Shown: piece after piece, positions 43,097 to 54,200 of the stretch | How the letters are laid out: each line of letters starts with the position of its first letter | Numbering within the stretch: the first letter of the stretch is position 1 | From: Timema cristinae | Taxonomy: Eukaryota; Arthropoda; Insecta; Phasmatodea; Timematidae | Length of the DNA: 64,000 bases | Direction: 5' to 3' | NCBI GenBank assembly: GCA_039000515.1 | Contig: JBCFYV010000100.1 | Location: 52,947,433-53,011,432 of the forward strand | Position numbers and translations under genes: made by a program | The notes under the pieces: model-generated | What the model was told of the DNA's origin: nothing | Databases searched by the model: none | What the model saw: only the letters and a program-made list of their open reading frames with translations

Positions 43097-43310
43097 AGGA
43101 CTTTGTAAACTCGTCGGAGGAAGAGAGGAAGTGTCAACAATAAACAAAGGACTTAACAGGATAAACTACTCATTTTCTTCCCTCTCCTTCTATTTTGTTC
43201 ATCGGTGTTTAAGGGAGATAGTGAGTGCTTGGGTGTGTCAGATTAAGATGCAAACCACTTCATAAAATAGCGTCGAAATCTCCAAGTATGCAGCGGCGTT
43301 AAATGTATCC
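43097..43310. repeat. Dispersed repeat shared with 17365-17570
   Basis: Matches in 'gaggaagagaggaagtgt', 'ctcattttcttccctctcc' and 'agatgcaaaccacttcat'. Class unknown. Confidence 0.65.
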
Positions 43311-43330
43311 TACTCGAGTTTCGTGCTTAT

Positions 43331-43653
43331 TATATTATTATTCTATTATTATTATTATTATTATTTTATCATCATCATGGCGTCTTATTACCCGTTCGGG
43401 TTACGCATTTAAGCTAATGTGTAATGGTAGGGTGATTGTGAGATGAAATGGAGGACCTACAGTTTAACGTGGGATCCGAACCACGGTGGAGGCCTGGCAT
43501 TCCACACATTCACAAGTTATGATTAATACACGTCTTGTCAGAGGTGAAGGAAGGGTTTGTCAATTAGATAAATCTGTGCCGGGACCGAGGATTGAACTCC
43601 GGACCCCCAGCACAGAAGTCCGACACCTTACCCCTAGACCACCAGGTCGCTTT
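43331..43653 (-). repeat. SINE B, full length, long variant
   Basis: TTA/ATC-rich leader, tail 'ggcgtcttattacccgttcg', and body with the 'tgattaatacacgtcttg' block of the long variant. The B box reads 'gaggattgaactccgg', followed by head 'cccctagaccaccaggtcgc'. Confidence 0.9.
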
Positions 43654-44119
43654 CATGTTTATTGGAATGGACTTTTACACATAATTTAAAAGTTGACATT
43701 TTCCTCTCTGTAAAATTCCAAAATCCACATATTTTGGTTGATCATTACAAACCTAAATGCCCGGGAAATGAAAGATAGCTGGTATAGGTTCGTAGAATGT
43801 ATCTTTGTGGAGGTAATGAATTAATAGTGAAGAGGGGAGGGGTCTTTCCTCCAACGCGATCTTTATTATTAAAATAACACGTCCATTGCTTCAAAACGAC
43901 CAAATGAATCTTTAAATAAAAAATTATTTTTCCGACCATAATAAGGAATAACTGTTTTTGTTTGTATAAGCTATCAATTTGCATCAAAGTTGGTTAAAAA
44001 TTAAATAATATTTCCATTATGCATTATATATTCCATTTATACATATATATTTTTAATTTTTACAACTCAAAATGGAGGGCTGAGTATGAAACACCCACAC
44101 ATTTTAACTAATTTATTTT
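43654..44119. other. AT-rich stretch, nothing recognised
   Basis: An 80-codon minus-strand frame (43745-43987) has no recognisable domain. Confidence 0.4.
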
Positions 44120-44332
44120 TTAGCATCACAGCCCATCCAGGCTATACGACTATTTACTAATTAACATAATGTTCTAGAGATGAGGAAGGTTAAATTTAAA
44201 GGAAGTGTACCTGCATTCACGTGTAAGGATAGTAGAACATATTTTATATACGACCGGGATTCTAACATCAATCTCCCGGCCATCGACAGTCCAGTCTATT
44301 ACGAAAGTGACGCTATAGACCATTTCGATCTT
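44120..44332 (-). repeat. SINE A, diverged
   Basis: Tail 'atcacagcccatccaggcta', body, B box as 'gggattctaacatcaat' and head 'agtgacgctatagaccatt'. Confidence 0.7.
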
Positions 44333-45452
44333 AGAATCTGGTATTTGATAAACAAATCAATAAAAATGTATAACATTCCAGATAAATTTGGAGTAACTAC
44401 AAAGTAACCATCTTTTCATCACTACAAAGTACTTATTTTATGAAAACTAAGGTTCTAAATTAAGTTTAGAATGTAATTATTATTTTATTTGTATTGCCAG
44501 TGTACATAATGCCTTCTTGCCTAGCTGTGAAGTATAAACATTAAAAAGGTCTTGGGGAAGAGTCAAAGTTGGATTGTGGGAATGGGAGTGTTAAAGTAGA
44601 GATAGGGGAGGGGAGGGTTCTAAGAGAAAAAGGTTTCAGATAAAGAGATTATCAGACTATGGATTCTGTGTTCGTACCTGACTGGATTCAAAAATTAATT
44701 AAAACCTTGCTTATGTGTCTGTGTTAAAGTAAGTATTAGATTTTTCATTAATTTTACAGCTATTAGAAGCCCTATTATTTCTTTCCCATTTTACTGTGTG
44801 GTTTTAGAAAGTTGAATTTTGATACATGGGATTTAATACTACTTTTTACTATCTTATTATATTTAATAAGCATTATTTTATAAATTTTACTTTATCATAT
44901 AGCCAGGGAAAGTATTAACAACCGTGAAAATTTTCTGTCTGGACATTATAATGTTTCTTGGCGTTTTTATGTGCTCCACAGCCTCAATAAAAAAAGAACT
45001 CCTACAATTACAATTATGTCTGTATCTGCAGCAATATCAGAATACGACCATTTTTTATTGGACCATAATTTTTTGGGATCTATAAAAAAAAAAAATTATA
45101 AAAGAATGAGCATTAAAAATTATCGCATCAAAGTCTACAAACCTTCAATATAGAAGCCAAAATATAATTAGAATTTACGTTAGTTGGTGAATGTATGGAC
45201 GCTATTAAGATATGGTTTCTCGATGCCATTAAAAATTGTTGAGTTTCCTTAAAAAAAATTGTATTGAGCTGTATATTTACACAAAAATTATAAAACCTCA
45301 GAACTTACTCTGGCCTTAACTACAAAAGGACAATCAAGAAAATTGATTAGGCGATTTTTCACCTGGAGACGAATCTATAGTAGTAAAATTACGCCCGGTA
45401 ATGATCATTAAAAACCTAATCATCAAAATCTGCTAGAAAAATAATAAAGAAT
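44333..45452. other. AT-rich unique stretch
   Basis: A 60-codon frame at 44971-45153 is Lys/Ile-rich and unrecognised. No repeat structure is visible. Confidence 0.4.
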
Positions 45453-45463
45453 TAATCTGTAAA

Positions 45464-45516
45464 TTATTATTATTATTATTAGCACCGCATCTTACTACCC
45501 GTTCGGGTTATACGCA
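45464..45516 (-). repeat. SINE tail-only insertion (53 bp)
   Basis: Only the TTA run and the last ~30 bases of the A/B tail are present ('gcaccgcatcttactaccc', 'gttcgggttatacgca'). A perfect 11-base duplication TAATCTGTAAA surrounds them (45453-45463 and 45517-45527). It is an extreme 5' truncation. Confidence 0.93.
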
Positions 45517-45562
45517 TAATCTGTAAAGTTTCAAAGCTAAAATATTCATTTGAAAGTTATGA

Positions 45563-45797
45563 TAGTCACAGGCGTTACTCTCGTGTTGAACTAGACTACT
45601 GATGACGAGGAGATCGTGGTTCAATCCCGGTCAGGTGTACTGAGTATTTTTTGCTAAATGTTTTCCCATTCTCTAGACACGCGAGTGTGGGTACACTTCC
45701 TCTAAATTCAACATATCTCATCCCTAACCCATTAGCGTAATTAGTACATAAGCGTATATCCGACTGGGTAGTAAGACGTGGTGGTAAAAAAAACTTA
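45563..45797 (+). repeat. SINE A, 5' end slightly cut
   Basis: Head from 'cgttactctcgtgttgaac', B box 'gtggttcaatcccgg', body, and tail 'tccgactgggtagtaagacg' with an A-run. Confidence 0.8.
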
Positions 45798-46185
45798 AAT
45801 TCAAACCCCAATTAAGTTTATCTCCTCTTAGTAAAACCTCGTGAAGCCGGGCTATTCCGTCATCCATAAAATAAAAACAAGGAAAAACAAACCCAATATT
45901 TGTGACACCCCTTTCTCTTTTCAACAAGTTCTCTTTATTTCTACATTTTAACATCCCTTTCCTTTCCCTACCATCTTTCTTTCCGCTCCACCCCAACCAT
46001 GATTCACTCGCAAAGTTCAAATTACACACTTTTTTTTAAAAAAATCAGTAATTGTATAAAATGTAAATGCAACAATAGCTACTGATACAGGAAGTTGAGT
46101 GGTTTGTGAAGCTTATTAAAAATATAATGAATCTTGGTTTACACTCAAGGAGGGGGGGGGGGGGGGCGGTATATGGGACGTGATT
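45798..46185. other. Stretch with a 15-G run
   Basis: G-run at 46152-46166. A 101-codon minus frame (45724-46029) overlaps the SINE and is unrecognised. Confidence 0.4.
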
Positions 46186-46535
46186 TAAGGTAAGTATTTT
46201 TGCAGTTTTTTAAACTAAAACCTTTTTATGATCACTAAATCAAATAATTCTCCAGTAGAAATATGGAATTTAATTTTCTTCACTTGGTGATATCAACAGT
46301 TGTTGAATATCTGTCAAGAGCGTAGCAGTATTAGATGAGAAACTTTTTAAATGAAGAGAAAAAGTTGTCATTAAATTCCAGGACACCCTGACAGATATTT
46401 AACAACTGTTGATATCACCACGTGAAGAAAATTAAAACCAGTTTCTAATAGAGTAATATTTGATTTTTGTGATCAAAAAATAGTTATATAAAAACTGAAA
46501 ATGCACTTACCATAACTCGCGTCCCTTACATTCTC
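46186..46535 (+). mobile_element. M1 palindromic MITE, copy 3
   Basis: Arms 'cttcacttggtgatatcaac' and 'gttgatatcaccacgtgaag' with core 'aaagttgtcattaaattcca'. Outer arms carry 'tttttgcagttttttaa' and its inverted relative near 46488. G-runs of 12 or more lie on both outer sides. Confidence 0.82.
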
Positions 46536-47174
46536 ATCCTAAGCAGGAGGGGGGGGGGGGCGGGGGCGAGAGGACTTATCATAGGATTGAGAGACACTTC
46601 AGACTTCCATAAATCAGTAAATAAATTAAAAAGTGGTTTAATATCGCAATATATGGTTCATTTCAAAATTAAGTCAAAAGGTACCAACATGTCTCTGTAT
46701 GATTAAAAAACTTACAATTTAAGTTTTTATAATATTAAACATGTATTCATGTAAAGATGAAATTATCTAATTTCTGTTTCGCGTGAAATGTTTGTGTTCT
46801 GAGATCAAAATAAATGGTAATAAACATAGATCTAGCCTTCAGATCAATTTTTAAAGAAATTACCAAAAGAAAATGAAAAGATGATTGAGGATAAAGTAGA
46901 TGGTGGCCTTAAGTTTGTAACTTAGAGATTTTAGTATTTTACACCATCTCATTCTGTACAACAAATATTAATCATCTCAGCACTAAAATTAGCAACAAAT
47001 CTTTCTGTTAGAAGTTAAAACGGGCCCTAATTTGTGAGCTAAAATACACTTGTGTTTATTTTTTTAAATACCGCATACGTTGATTGTTTAAACATTTCAA
47101 ACCTTGAACCAAAATATTTGATTAAATTCGTTTTTTGTGTGCAAATATAACATAACGTTACGATAATTATATTT
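46536..47174. other. Stretch with a 12-G run, otherwise AT-rich
   Basis: G-run at 46549-46560, then unrecognised AT-rich DNA. Confidence 0.4.
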
Positions 47175-47401
47175 TGTCACCCCTTCTTACTACCTGTTCA
47201 GGTTGTACTAATATATTATCATTACTCTAATGGGGTAAGGATGAGGAAGGAAGATTTTTAGTGAAAGAAGAGTGGAAAACAATTTAGAGTAAACCACCCC
47301 TAGTACAAACCACCGGGATTTGAACCTCGATCTCCTAGTCATCAACACACCAATCCAACACGAGAGTAACGCCTCACACAATGCGGCCACTGAAGCGATT
47401 C
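47175..47401 (-). repeat. SINE A (A3 head)
   Basis: Tail 'ccccttcttactacctgttc', shortened body, B box as 'gatttgaacctcgatc' and head 'atgcggccactgaagcg'. Confidence 0.8.
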
Positions 47402-47885
47402 AAGCTCATTTATTCAAGTACGGGATATTTCATTCACAATTTTAGTATAAACTACTTCGTCGGTTTGTAATTCAAAATAATATGGGGAGGCATGGAGTAC
47501 GTACAAACGTATCAATATACACCAATGTGTTTTTTTTAACATTGAACAAATATTTTGTTAATTTGTCTACTCACGCAAGTGAATAAAATCAATTTGAAAT
47601 GAATACCCCGGCCATATACTCAACTGGCCTCCCCCAGGTCCCTGGTCACGTGGAGCAGATATACATCACGTATTGTGGGCCTAGCACCGCGCTCTGTTAC
47701 CATTTAAACAGTCTATACTTAAATAAACACGTGGCTAATTGGACCCGTTCCAACTGAAAGGATGTCACCAACATTTCATTTGCCAAAATAAACAAGAATA
47801 TGTTGGGTTATTTTTTTTATAATGGCGAGAGTGTGAGGTTGAGGAAGGAATTCAAGTCCTCGTTGTAGTATTCTAATTTTCATAT
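47402..47885. other. Unique stretch, nothing recognised
   Basis: No repeat family or frame found. Confidence 0.4.
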
Positions 47886-48186
47886 TATTATTATTATTAT
47901 TATTATTACCACAGCGTCTTACTACCCGTTCGGGTTATACGCTCTTACGCTAATGTGTAATGGTAGGGTGATTGTGAGATGAAATGGAGGACCTACAGTC
48001 TAACGTGGAATCCGAACCACGGGGGAGACCTGGCATTCCACACATTCACAAGTTGTGATTAATACACGTCTTGTCAGAGGTCAAGGAAGGGTTTGGTAAT
48101 CAGATAAATCTGTGCCGGGACCGAGGATTGAACCCCGGACCTCCAGCGCAGAAGTCCGACACCTTAACCCTAGACCACCAGGTCAC
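47886..48186 (-). repeat. SINE B, full length, long variant
   Basis: TTA leader, tail 'agcgtcttactacccgttcg', body with 'ttgtgattaatacacgtc', B box as 'gaggattgaaccccgg' and head 'ccctagaccaccaggtcacc'. Little decayed. Confidence 0.92.
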
Positions 48187-48316
48187 CAAAATAATTTTCA
48201 TATTAAACTATAGTATAACAAATTAAAACGACTAATGTGCATGATTTATTAATTTGAATAATAATTTTTGGGTAGCATGAATACATTTTTCTTAACTTTT
48301 CAATACATAATTATAA

Positions 48317-48453
48317 CCAGTTTCGATGGTCGAACGGTCTAAGACGTCACTCTCGCGATAGATTGGGACTGCCAATGATAGTTAGAATAATCATAAATGT
48401 AATTAGTAAATAGATGTACAACCCGGTAGTAAAACACTGTGGTAAAAAAAACA
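48317..48453 (+). repeat. SINE A with body deletion
   Basis: Head 'tttcgatggtcgaacgg' to 'gactgccaatgata' joins near 'gtaattagtaaatag' and the tail 'acaacccggtagtaaaac'. The B box and body are gone. Confidence 0.75.
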
Positions 48454-49181
48454 GCATTTGTTTAATGAAGTCAAGCCCAAGTTATATTCTTCTTCTTAAC
48501 TAGAGAGTTTCAACAATTTTCTTTAAATGTTGTTGAAAATGAGCTAGTTTTACATTTTCACATAAATGTTTTAATTAATTATGCTCAACTTTATGATGGC
48601 GTAAACCATATTTAGAAATAACAAACCATTGTATAAATATGTAATGTGTTCAAACGCTACAGAAGAAGCTTTGGTGCTTATAATTAGGTAAGTTTGAGTT
48701 TAATTCGCTGTTAAACTTATGTTCAGAAAGTGCGTCTTTAGTTAATACATCAAATATTATTATAAAACCCGCATGGAAGCGTCATTAATTTGCTGTTACG
48801 ATACAAAACTATTATTTTCTGCCCGAGAAGAGGGAAAGACCCAAACTTTTCAACTATGCTAGTCCGATATTTTTCATTAAAAAAAGTCTTGAAACACAAA
48901 CTCGCAACAAGAAGTAGGTTGCGGCCGTGAAGTATCTGGGTAAATGGGGAGGGGAGGTAATTAGGAAACTTGTACAACTGTTAATTAGCAATTAAGATGG
49001 TGCCAAGGTAACTTCCCACTGTTCGTCCTTCCCCCCCCCCCAAGACCCTCTCTCCACCCACCACCAACCAAGACTAGTGGGACTGCCCCAAATACAACGA
49101 ATTATTTAACCGGAGGTCCGTTGGTGGAAAAACAGATCTAATCCACGTTTCAATATTATTTCTTATTTATTGAGATTTATC
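48454..49181. other. Unique AT-rich stretch
   Basis: A 75-codon minus frame at 48750-48977 is unrecognised. A C-run occurs near 49031-49040. Confidence 0.4.
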
Positions 49182-49411
49182 GACCACCTCCATTGTCCAT
49201 GGGTTAGAGTTCCTGGTTACAGATACAGAGGTCCCGGGTTTGATCCCCAGATTTGTCTGTGAAGCAGTGGATCTGTAAATAAGTCAAACTCAGCCTCTTG
49301 AGGATAAATGAGGTGATAATTGAATTAAAAAGTAGCGGCCTCAGTATAGAAAACTGAGATTAATGACTGAAGGATTAGTTATGCTGACCACATGACACCA
49401 TATTTACGAAG
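49182..49411 (+). repeat. SINE H, unrelated tRNA-like head
   Basis: The head has an A-box-like 'gtccatgggttagag' and a B box 'cgggtttgatcccc'. The body ends with 'aaaactgagattaatgactg' and 'ctgaccacatgacacc'. It shares neither tail class and is the only copy in the window, so boundaries are approximate. Confidence 0.55.
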
Positions 49412-49527
49412 AAGTTGACAACATATCTTCGCCAACAAACGGCGGGTGCTTGGTCAGTATAGCTCGATTGTGGGCTGACGTCACGAAGGTACAAGGAAAA
49501 AGGCAGTGGGTGGGGGGAATGGGTCAT

Positions 49528-49985
49528 TAGTAATTTTTTTAATGAAGAAGAAAAGCTCTAACTAAACTTTAGGACATCCATGACAAATATTTAAGAGCTG
49601 TTGTGGCCACCATGTGAAGAAAATTAAACTTTATATTAACCCTCTTCGGTGGCCGTATGGTCTAACGCGCTACTCTAGAAGTAGATTAGACTGCCGATGA
49701 CGGGGAGATCGAGGCTTGAATCTCGGTCGGGTGTAATGAGGGTGGTTTTTGATCAATGGTTTTCCACTCTCCTTCCTCTAAACATAAACTGTTAACCCAT
49801 GAAACCATTAGCGGAACTAGTACATAAGCGTATAGACCGAATGGGTAGTAAGATGCTTATGTACTAGTTGCGCTAATGGTTTTAGGGGTGTTAAAAAATT
49901 ATGTTTCTAGTGGAGTAATATTTTTCATTTTAAACAGAAAAAATGTTGCTATAAAAACTTTAAAAAATATTGCCCTTAGGGTGGA
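49528..49985 (+). mobile_element. M1 MITE, copy 4, left arm lost, SINE inside
   Basis: From the core ('aatgaagaagaaaagctcta') it continues into the right arm ('ctgttgtggccaccatgtga'). A SINE A then interrupts it at 49641, and the outer arm resumes at about 49890 ('tatgtttctagtggagtaat'). Confidence 0.7.
49641..49888 (+). repeat. SINE A (A1 head) with snap-back tail, inside M1
   Basis: Head 'cttcggtggccgtatgg', B box 'gaggcttgaatctcgg', shortened body, and tail to 'gaatgggtagtaagat'. The sequence then turns back: 49855-49880 is the reverse complement of 49804-49829 with one mismatch. Confidence 0.88.
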
Positions 49986-49997
49986 ATGAAATGAGAC

Positions 49998-50640
49998 ACG
50001 AGAAAAGACCAGTCTTGAAGTTTCTATCGAAAAATTTTTTTGGCCAAAATAAATAAAATATTGCTCCTTCAAACATGAGAGTTTAATTTTCTCCACGTAG
50101 TGATATCAACAATTTCTAATTATCTGTCATGAACATAGTGGCATTATCTAACAAACATTTTACCCGCCTCGGTGGCGTAGTTGGCTAACGCGCTAGTCGT
50201 GTTGAGCTCGACTGCTGAGGACGGGGAGATCGAGGTTCGAATCTTGGTCGGGTGAACTGGGGGTCGTTTTTCCTAAATGGTTTTCCACTCTCCCTTCACG
50301 CAAATGCGGGTTCACTTCCTTTAATTCAACCTTCCCAATTCCTAATCCATTAGCGTAATTAGTACTTAAAACGTATAACCCGAACGGGTAGTAAGACGCA
50401 GTGATAAATATTATTATTATTAACAAACTTTTTAAATGAAAATAAAAAGTTTTCTTTAAATTCCAGAACACCCTCGACAGATATTAAAGAAATTTTGAGA
50501 TCACCACGTGAATAAAATTAAATTCTATGTTTTTACTGAAAATATATATTTTTTATTTTGTCCAAAAAAAATTTTTTGCCATAAAAACTACAAAAACCCT
50601 GACTTTTTCTCGCTACCCTTTCATCCCACCTTAACAAGCG
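49998..50640 (+). mobile_element. M1 MITE, copy 5, split by SINE A
   Basis: Left outer arm ('aataaaatattgctcc'), inner arm 'cacgtagtgatatcaac' and core start, then SINE A at 50163-50420. The core then resumes ('aactttttaaatgaaaat') with the right arm to 'cccaccttaac'. It sits directly after copy 4. Confidence 0.85.
50163..50420 (+). repeat. SINE A (A2 head), full length, inside M1
   Basis: Head 'cctcggtggcgtagttggct', B box 'gaggttcgaatcttgg', complete body, tail 'cccgaacgggtagtaagacg' and a TTA-rich end. The flanks share TAACAAAC (50149-50156 and 50421-50428). It is one of the best preserved copies. Confidence 0.93.
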
Positions 50641-51226
50641 TTTCTACCCTCCCACCTTAACCGTCGGTTGTTTATTTACAAACTAATAAGAGATAAGTGG
50701 AACTCGGATATGACATCCGGTGTTCATAGCGACCGACTCAACCTATTTACTCCATGAAAACAAGGTGGCATCTAATTTACACGTAAATTGTTCAGTAAAA
50801 TTGCTTAAAACAATGGGACGGTAAATATGGGAAGTTTACCTAGAATTTAATTGTGTAAATAAAAAAAGACATTTACAATGTCCTTTGGGGGAAATATATG
50901 ACTGTGTTTGTCTGTTAAAATAAAGAGGATTGTTTGTATAGGAGAAGCACAAGGTTCACTAAACAACTAGCATATTTAAATTTTCAAAGAGTTGTCTACA
51001 TTTTTATGGGGGGGGGAATATTATTTTTCCATTACAGTGTCCTACTACCTGTCCATGTTATATAATATTGTGCGTCTGGGCTACTTCCCTCGTGGTCAGT
51101 ATGTGGAAAGATTAGCCAGTACTAATGTACTAATAGTACATCCTTTCCATGGAGGCTATTTCCATGTCCCGGTGATTGTGGGTGTGAGGGTGTGTAACCG
51201 GTGGGAACACTTAAACCTAACTTTAG
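50641..51226. other. Unique stretch before the satellite
   Basis: 'acagtgtcctactacctgtc' near 51034 may be a decayed reversed SINE tail. The 82-codon frame 50992-51240 runs into the satellite and is not credible. Confidence 0.4.
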
Positions 51227-54200
51227 CACACAGGCACTAAGTAATCAAGCACATGGTAGTTTATATTATATCCCCGTGAGGTAGTAAGTAAAGGCAGTTC
51301 TTTTAACACTACTGTTCGCCACATTGCATCTAACAACACACAGGCGCTAAGTAATCAATCACACAGGCACTAAGTAATCAAGCACATGGTAGTTTATATT
51401 ATATCCCCGTGAGGTAGTAAGTAAAGGCAGTTCTTTTAACACTACTGTTCGCCACATTGCATCTAACAACACACAGGCGCTAAGTAATCAATCACACAGG
51501 CACTAAGTAATCAAGCACATGGTAGTTTATATTATATCCCCGTGAGGTAGTAAGTAAAGGCAGTTCTTTTAACACTACTGTTCGCCACATTGCATCTAAC
51601 AACACACAGGCGCTAAGTAATCAATCACACAGGCACTAAGTAATCAAGCACATGGTAGTTTATATTATATCCCCGTGAGGTAGTAAGTAAAGGCAGTTCT
51701 TTTAACACTACTGTTCGCCACATTGCATCTAACAACACACAGGCGCTAAGTAATCAATCACACAGGCACTAATTAATCAAGCACATGGTAGTTTATATTA
51801 TATCCCCGTGAGGTAGTAAGTAAAGGCAGTTCTTTTAACACTACTGTTCGCCACATTGCATCTAACAACACACAGGCGCTAAGTAATCAAGCAACATGGT
51901 AGTTTATTATTATATCCCCGTGAGGTAGTAAGTAAAGGCAGTTCTTTTAACACTACTGTTCGCCACATTGCATCTAACAACACACAGGCGCTAAGTAATC
52001 AAGCACATGGTAGTTTATATTATATCCCCGTGAGGTAGTAAGTAAAGGCAATTCTTTTAACACTACTGTTCGCCACATTGCATCTAACAACACACAGGCG
52101 CTAAGTAATCAAGCACATGGTAGTTTATATTATATCCCCGTGAGGTAGTAAGTAAAGGCAGTTCTTTTAACACTACTGTTCGCCACATTGCATCTAACAA
52201 CACACAGGCGCTAAGTAATCAAGCACATGGTAGTTTATATTATATCCCCGTGAGGTAGTAAGTAAAGGCAGTTCTTTTAACACTACTGTTCGCCACATTG
52301 CATCTAACAACACACAGGCGCTAAGTAATCAAGCACATGGTAGTTTATATTATATCCCGTGAGGTAGTAAGTAAAGGCAGTTCTTTTAACACTACTGTTC
52401 GCCACATTGCATCTAACAACACACAGGCGCTAAGTAATCAAGCACATGGTAGTTTATATTATATCCCGTGAGGTAGTAAGTAAAGGCAATTCTTTAACAC
52501 TACTGTTCGCCACATTGCATCTAACAACACACAGGCGCTAAGTAATCAAGCACATGGTAGTTTATATTATATCCCCGTGAGGTAGTAAGTAAAGGCAGTT
52601 CTTTTAACACTACTGTTCGCCACATTGCATCTAACAACACACAGGCGCTAAGTAATCAAGCACATGGTAGTTTATATTATATCCCCGTGAGGTAGTAAGT
52701 AAAGGCAGTTCTTTTAACACTACTGTTCGCCACATTGCATCTAACACACACAGGCGCTAAGTAATCAAGCACATGGTAGTTTATATTATATCCCCGTGAG
52801 GTAGTAAGTAAAGGCAGTTCTTTTAACACTACTGTTCGCCACATTGCATCTAACAACACACAGGCGCTAAGTAATCAAGCACATGGTAGTTTATATTATA
52901 TCCCGTGAGGTAGTAAGTAAAGGCAGTTCTTTTAACACTACTGTTCGCCACATTGCATCTAACAACACACAGGCGCTAAGTAATCAAGCACATGGTAGTT
53001 TATATTATATCCCGTGAGGTAGTAAGTAAAGGCAGTTCTTTTAACACTACTGTTCGCCACATTGCATCTAACAACACACAGGCGCTAAGTAATCAAGCAC
53101 ATGGTAGTTTATATTATATCCCCGTGAGGTAGTAAGTAAAGGCAGTTCTTTTAACACTACTGTTCGCCACATTGCATCTAACAACACACAGGCGCTAAGT
53201 AATCAAGCACATGGTAGTTTATATTATATCCCCGTGAGGTAGTAAGTAAAGGCAGTTCTTTTAACACTACTGTTCGCCACATTGCATCTAACAACACACA
53301 GGCGCTAAGTAATCAAGCACATGGTAGTTTATATTATATCCCGTGAGGTAGTAAGTAAAGGCAGTTCTTTTAACACTACTGTTCGCCACATTGCATCTAA
53401 CAACACACAGGCGCTAAGTAATCAAGCACATGGTAGTTTATATTATATCCCCGTGAGGTAGTAAGTAAAGGCAGTTCTTTTAACACTACTGTTCGCCACA
53501 TTGCATCTAACAACACACAGGCGCTAAGTAATCAAGCACATGGTAGCTTATATTATATCCCCGTGAGGTAGTAAGTAAAGGCAGTTCTTTTAACACTACT
53601 GTTCGCCACATTGCATCTAACAACACACAGGCGCTAAGTAATCAAGCACATGGTAGTTTATATTATATCCCCGTGAGGTAGTAAGTAAAGGCAGTTCTTT
53701 TAACACTACTGTTCGCCACATTGCATCTAACAACACACAGGCGCTAAGTAATCAAGCACATGGTAGTTTATATTATATCCCCGTGAGGTAGTAAGTAAAG
53801 GCAGTTCTTTTAACACTGTTCGCCACATTGCATCTAACAACACACAGGCGCTAAGTAATCAAGCACATGGTAGTTTATATTATATCCCCGTGAGGTAGTA
53901 AGTAAAGGCAGTTCTTTTAACACTACTGTTCGCCACATTGCATCTAACAACACACAGGCGCTAAGTAATCAAGCACATGGTAGTTTATATTATATCCCCG
54001 TGAGGTAGTAAGTAAAGGCAGTTCTTTTAACACTACTGTTCGCCACATTGCATCTAACAACACACAGGCGCTAAGTAATCAAGCACATGGTAGTTTATAT
54101 TATATCCCCGTGAGGTAGTAAGTAAAGGCAGTTCTTTTAACACTACTGTTCGCCACATTGCATCTAACAACACACAGGCGCTAAGTAATCAAGCACATGG

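Noticed and set aside
50992..51240. 82-codon frame before the satellite
   Set aside because: It ends in the first satellite unit, begins at a G run and shows no domain.
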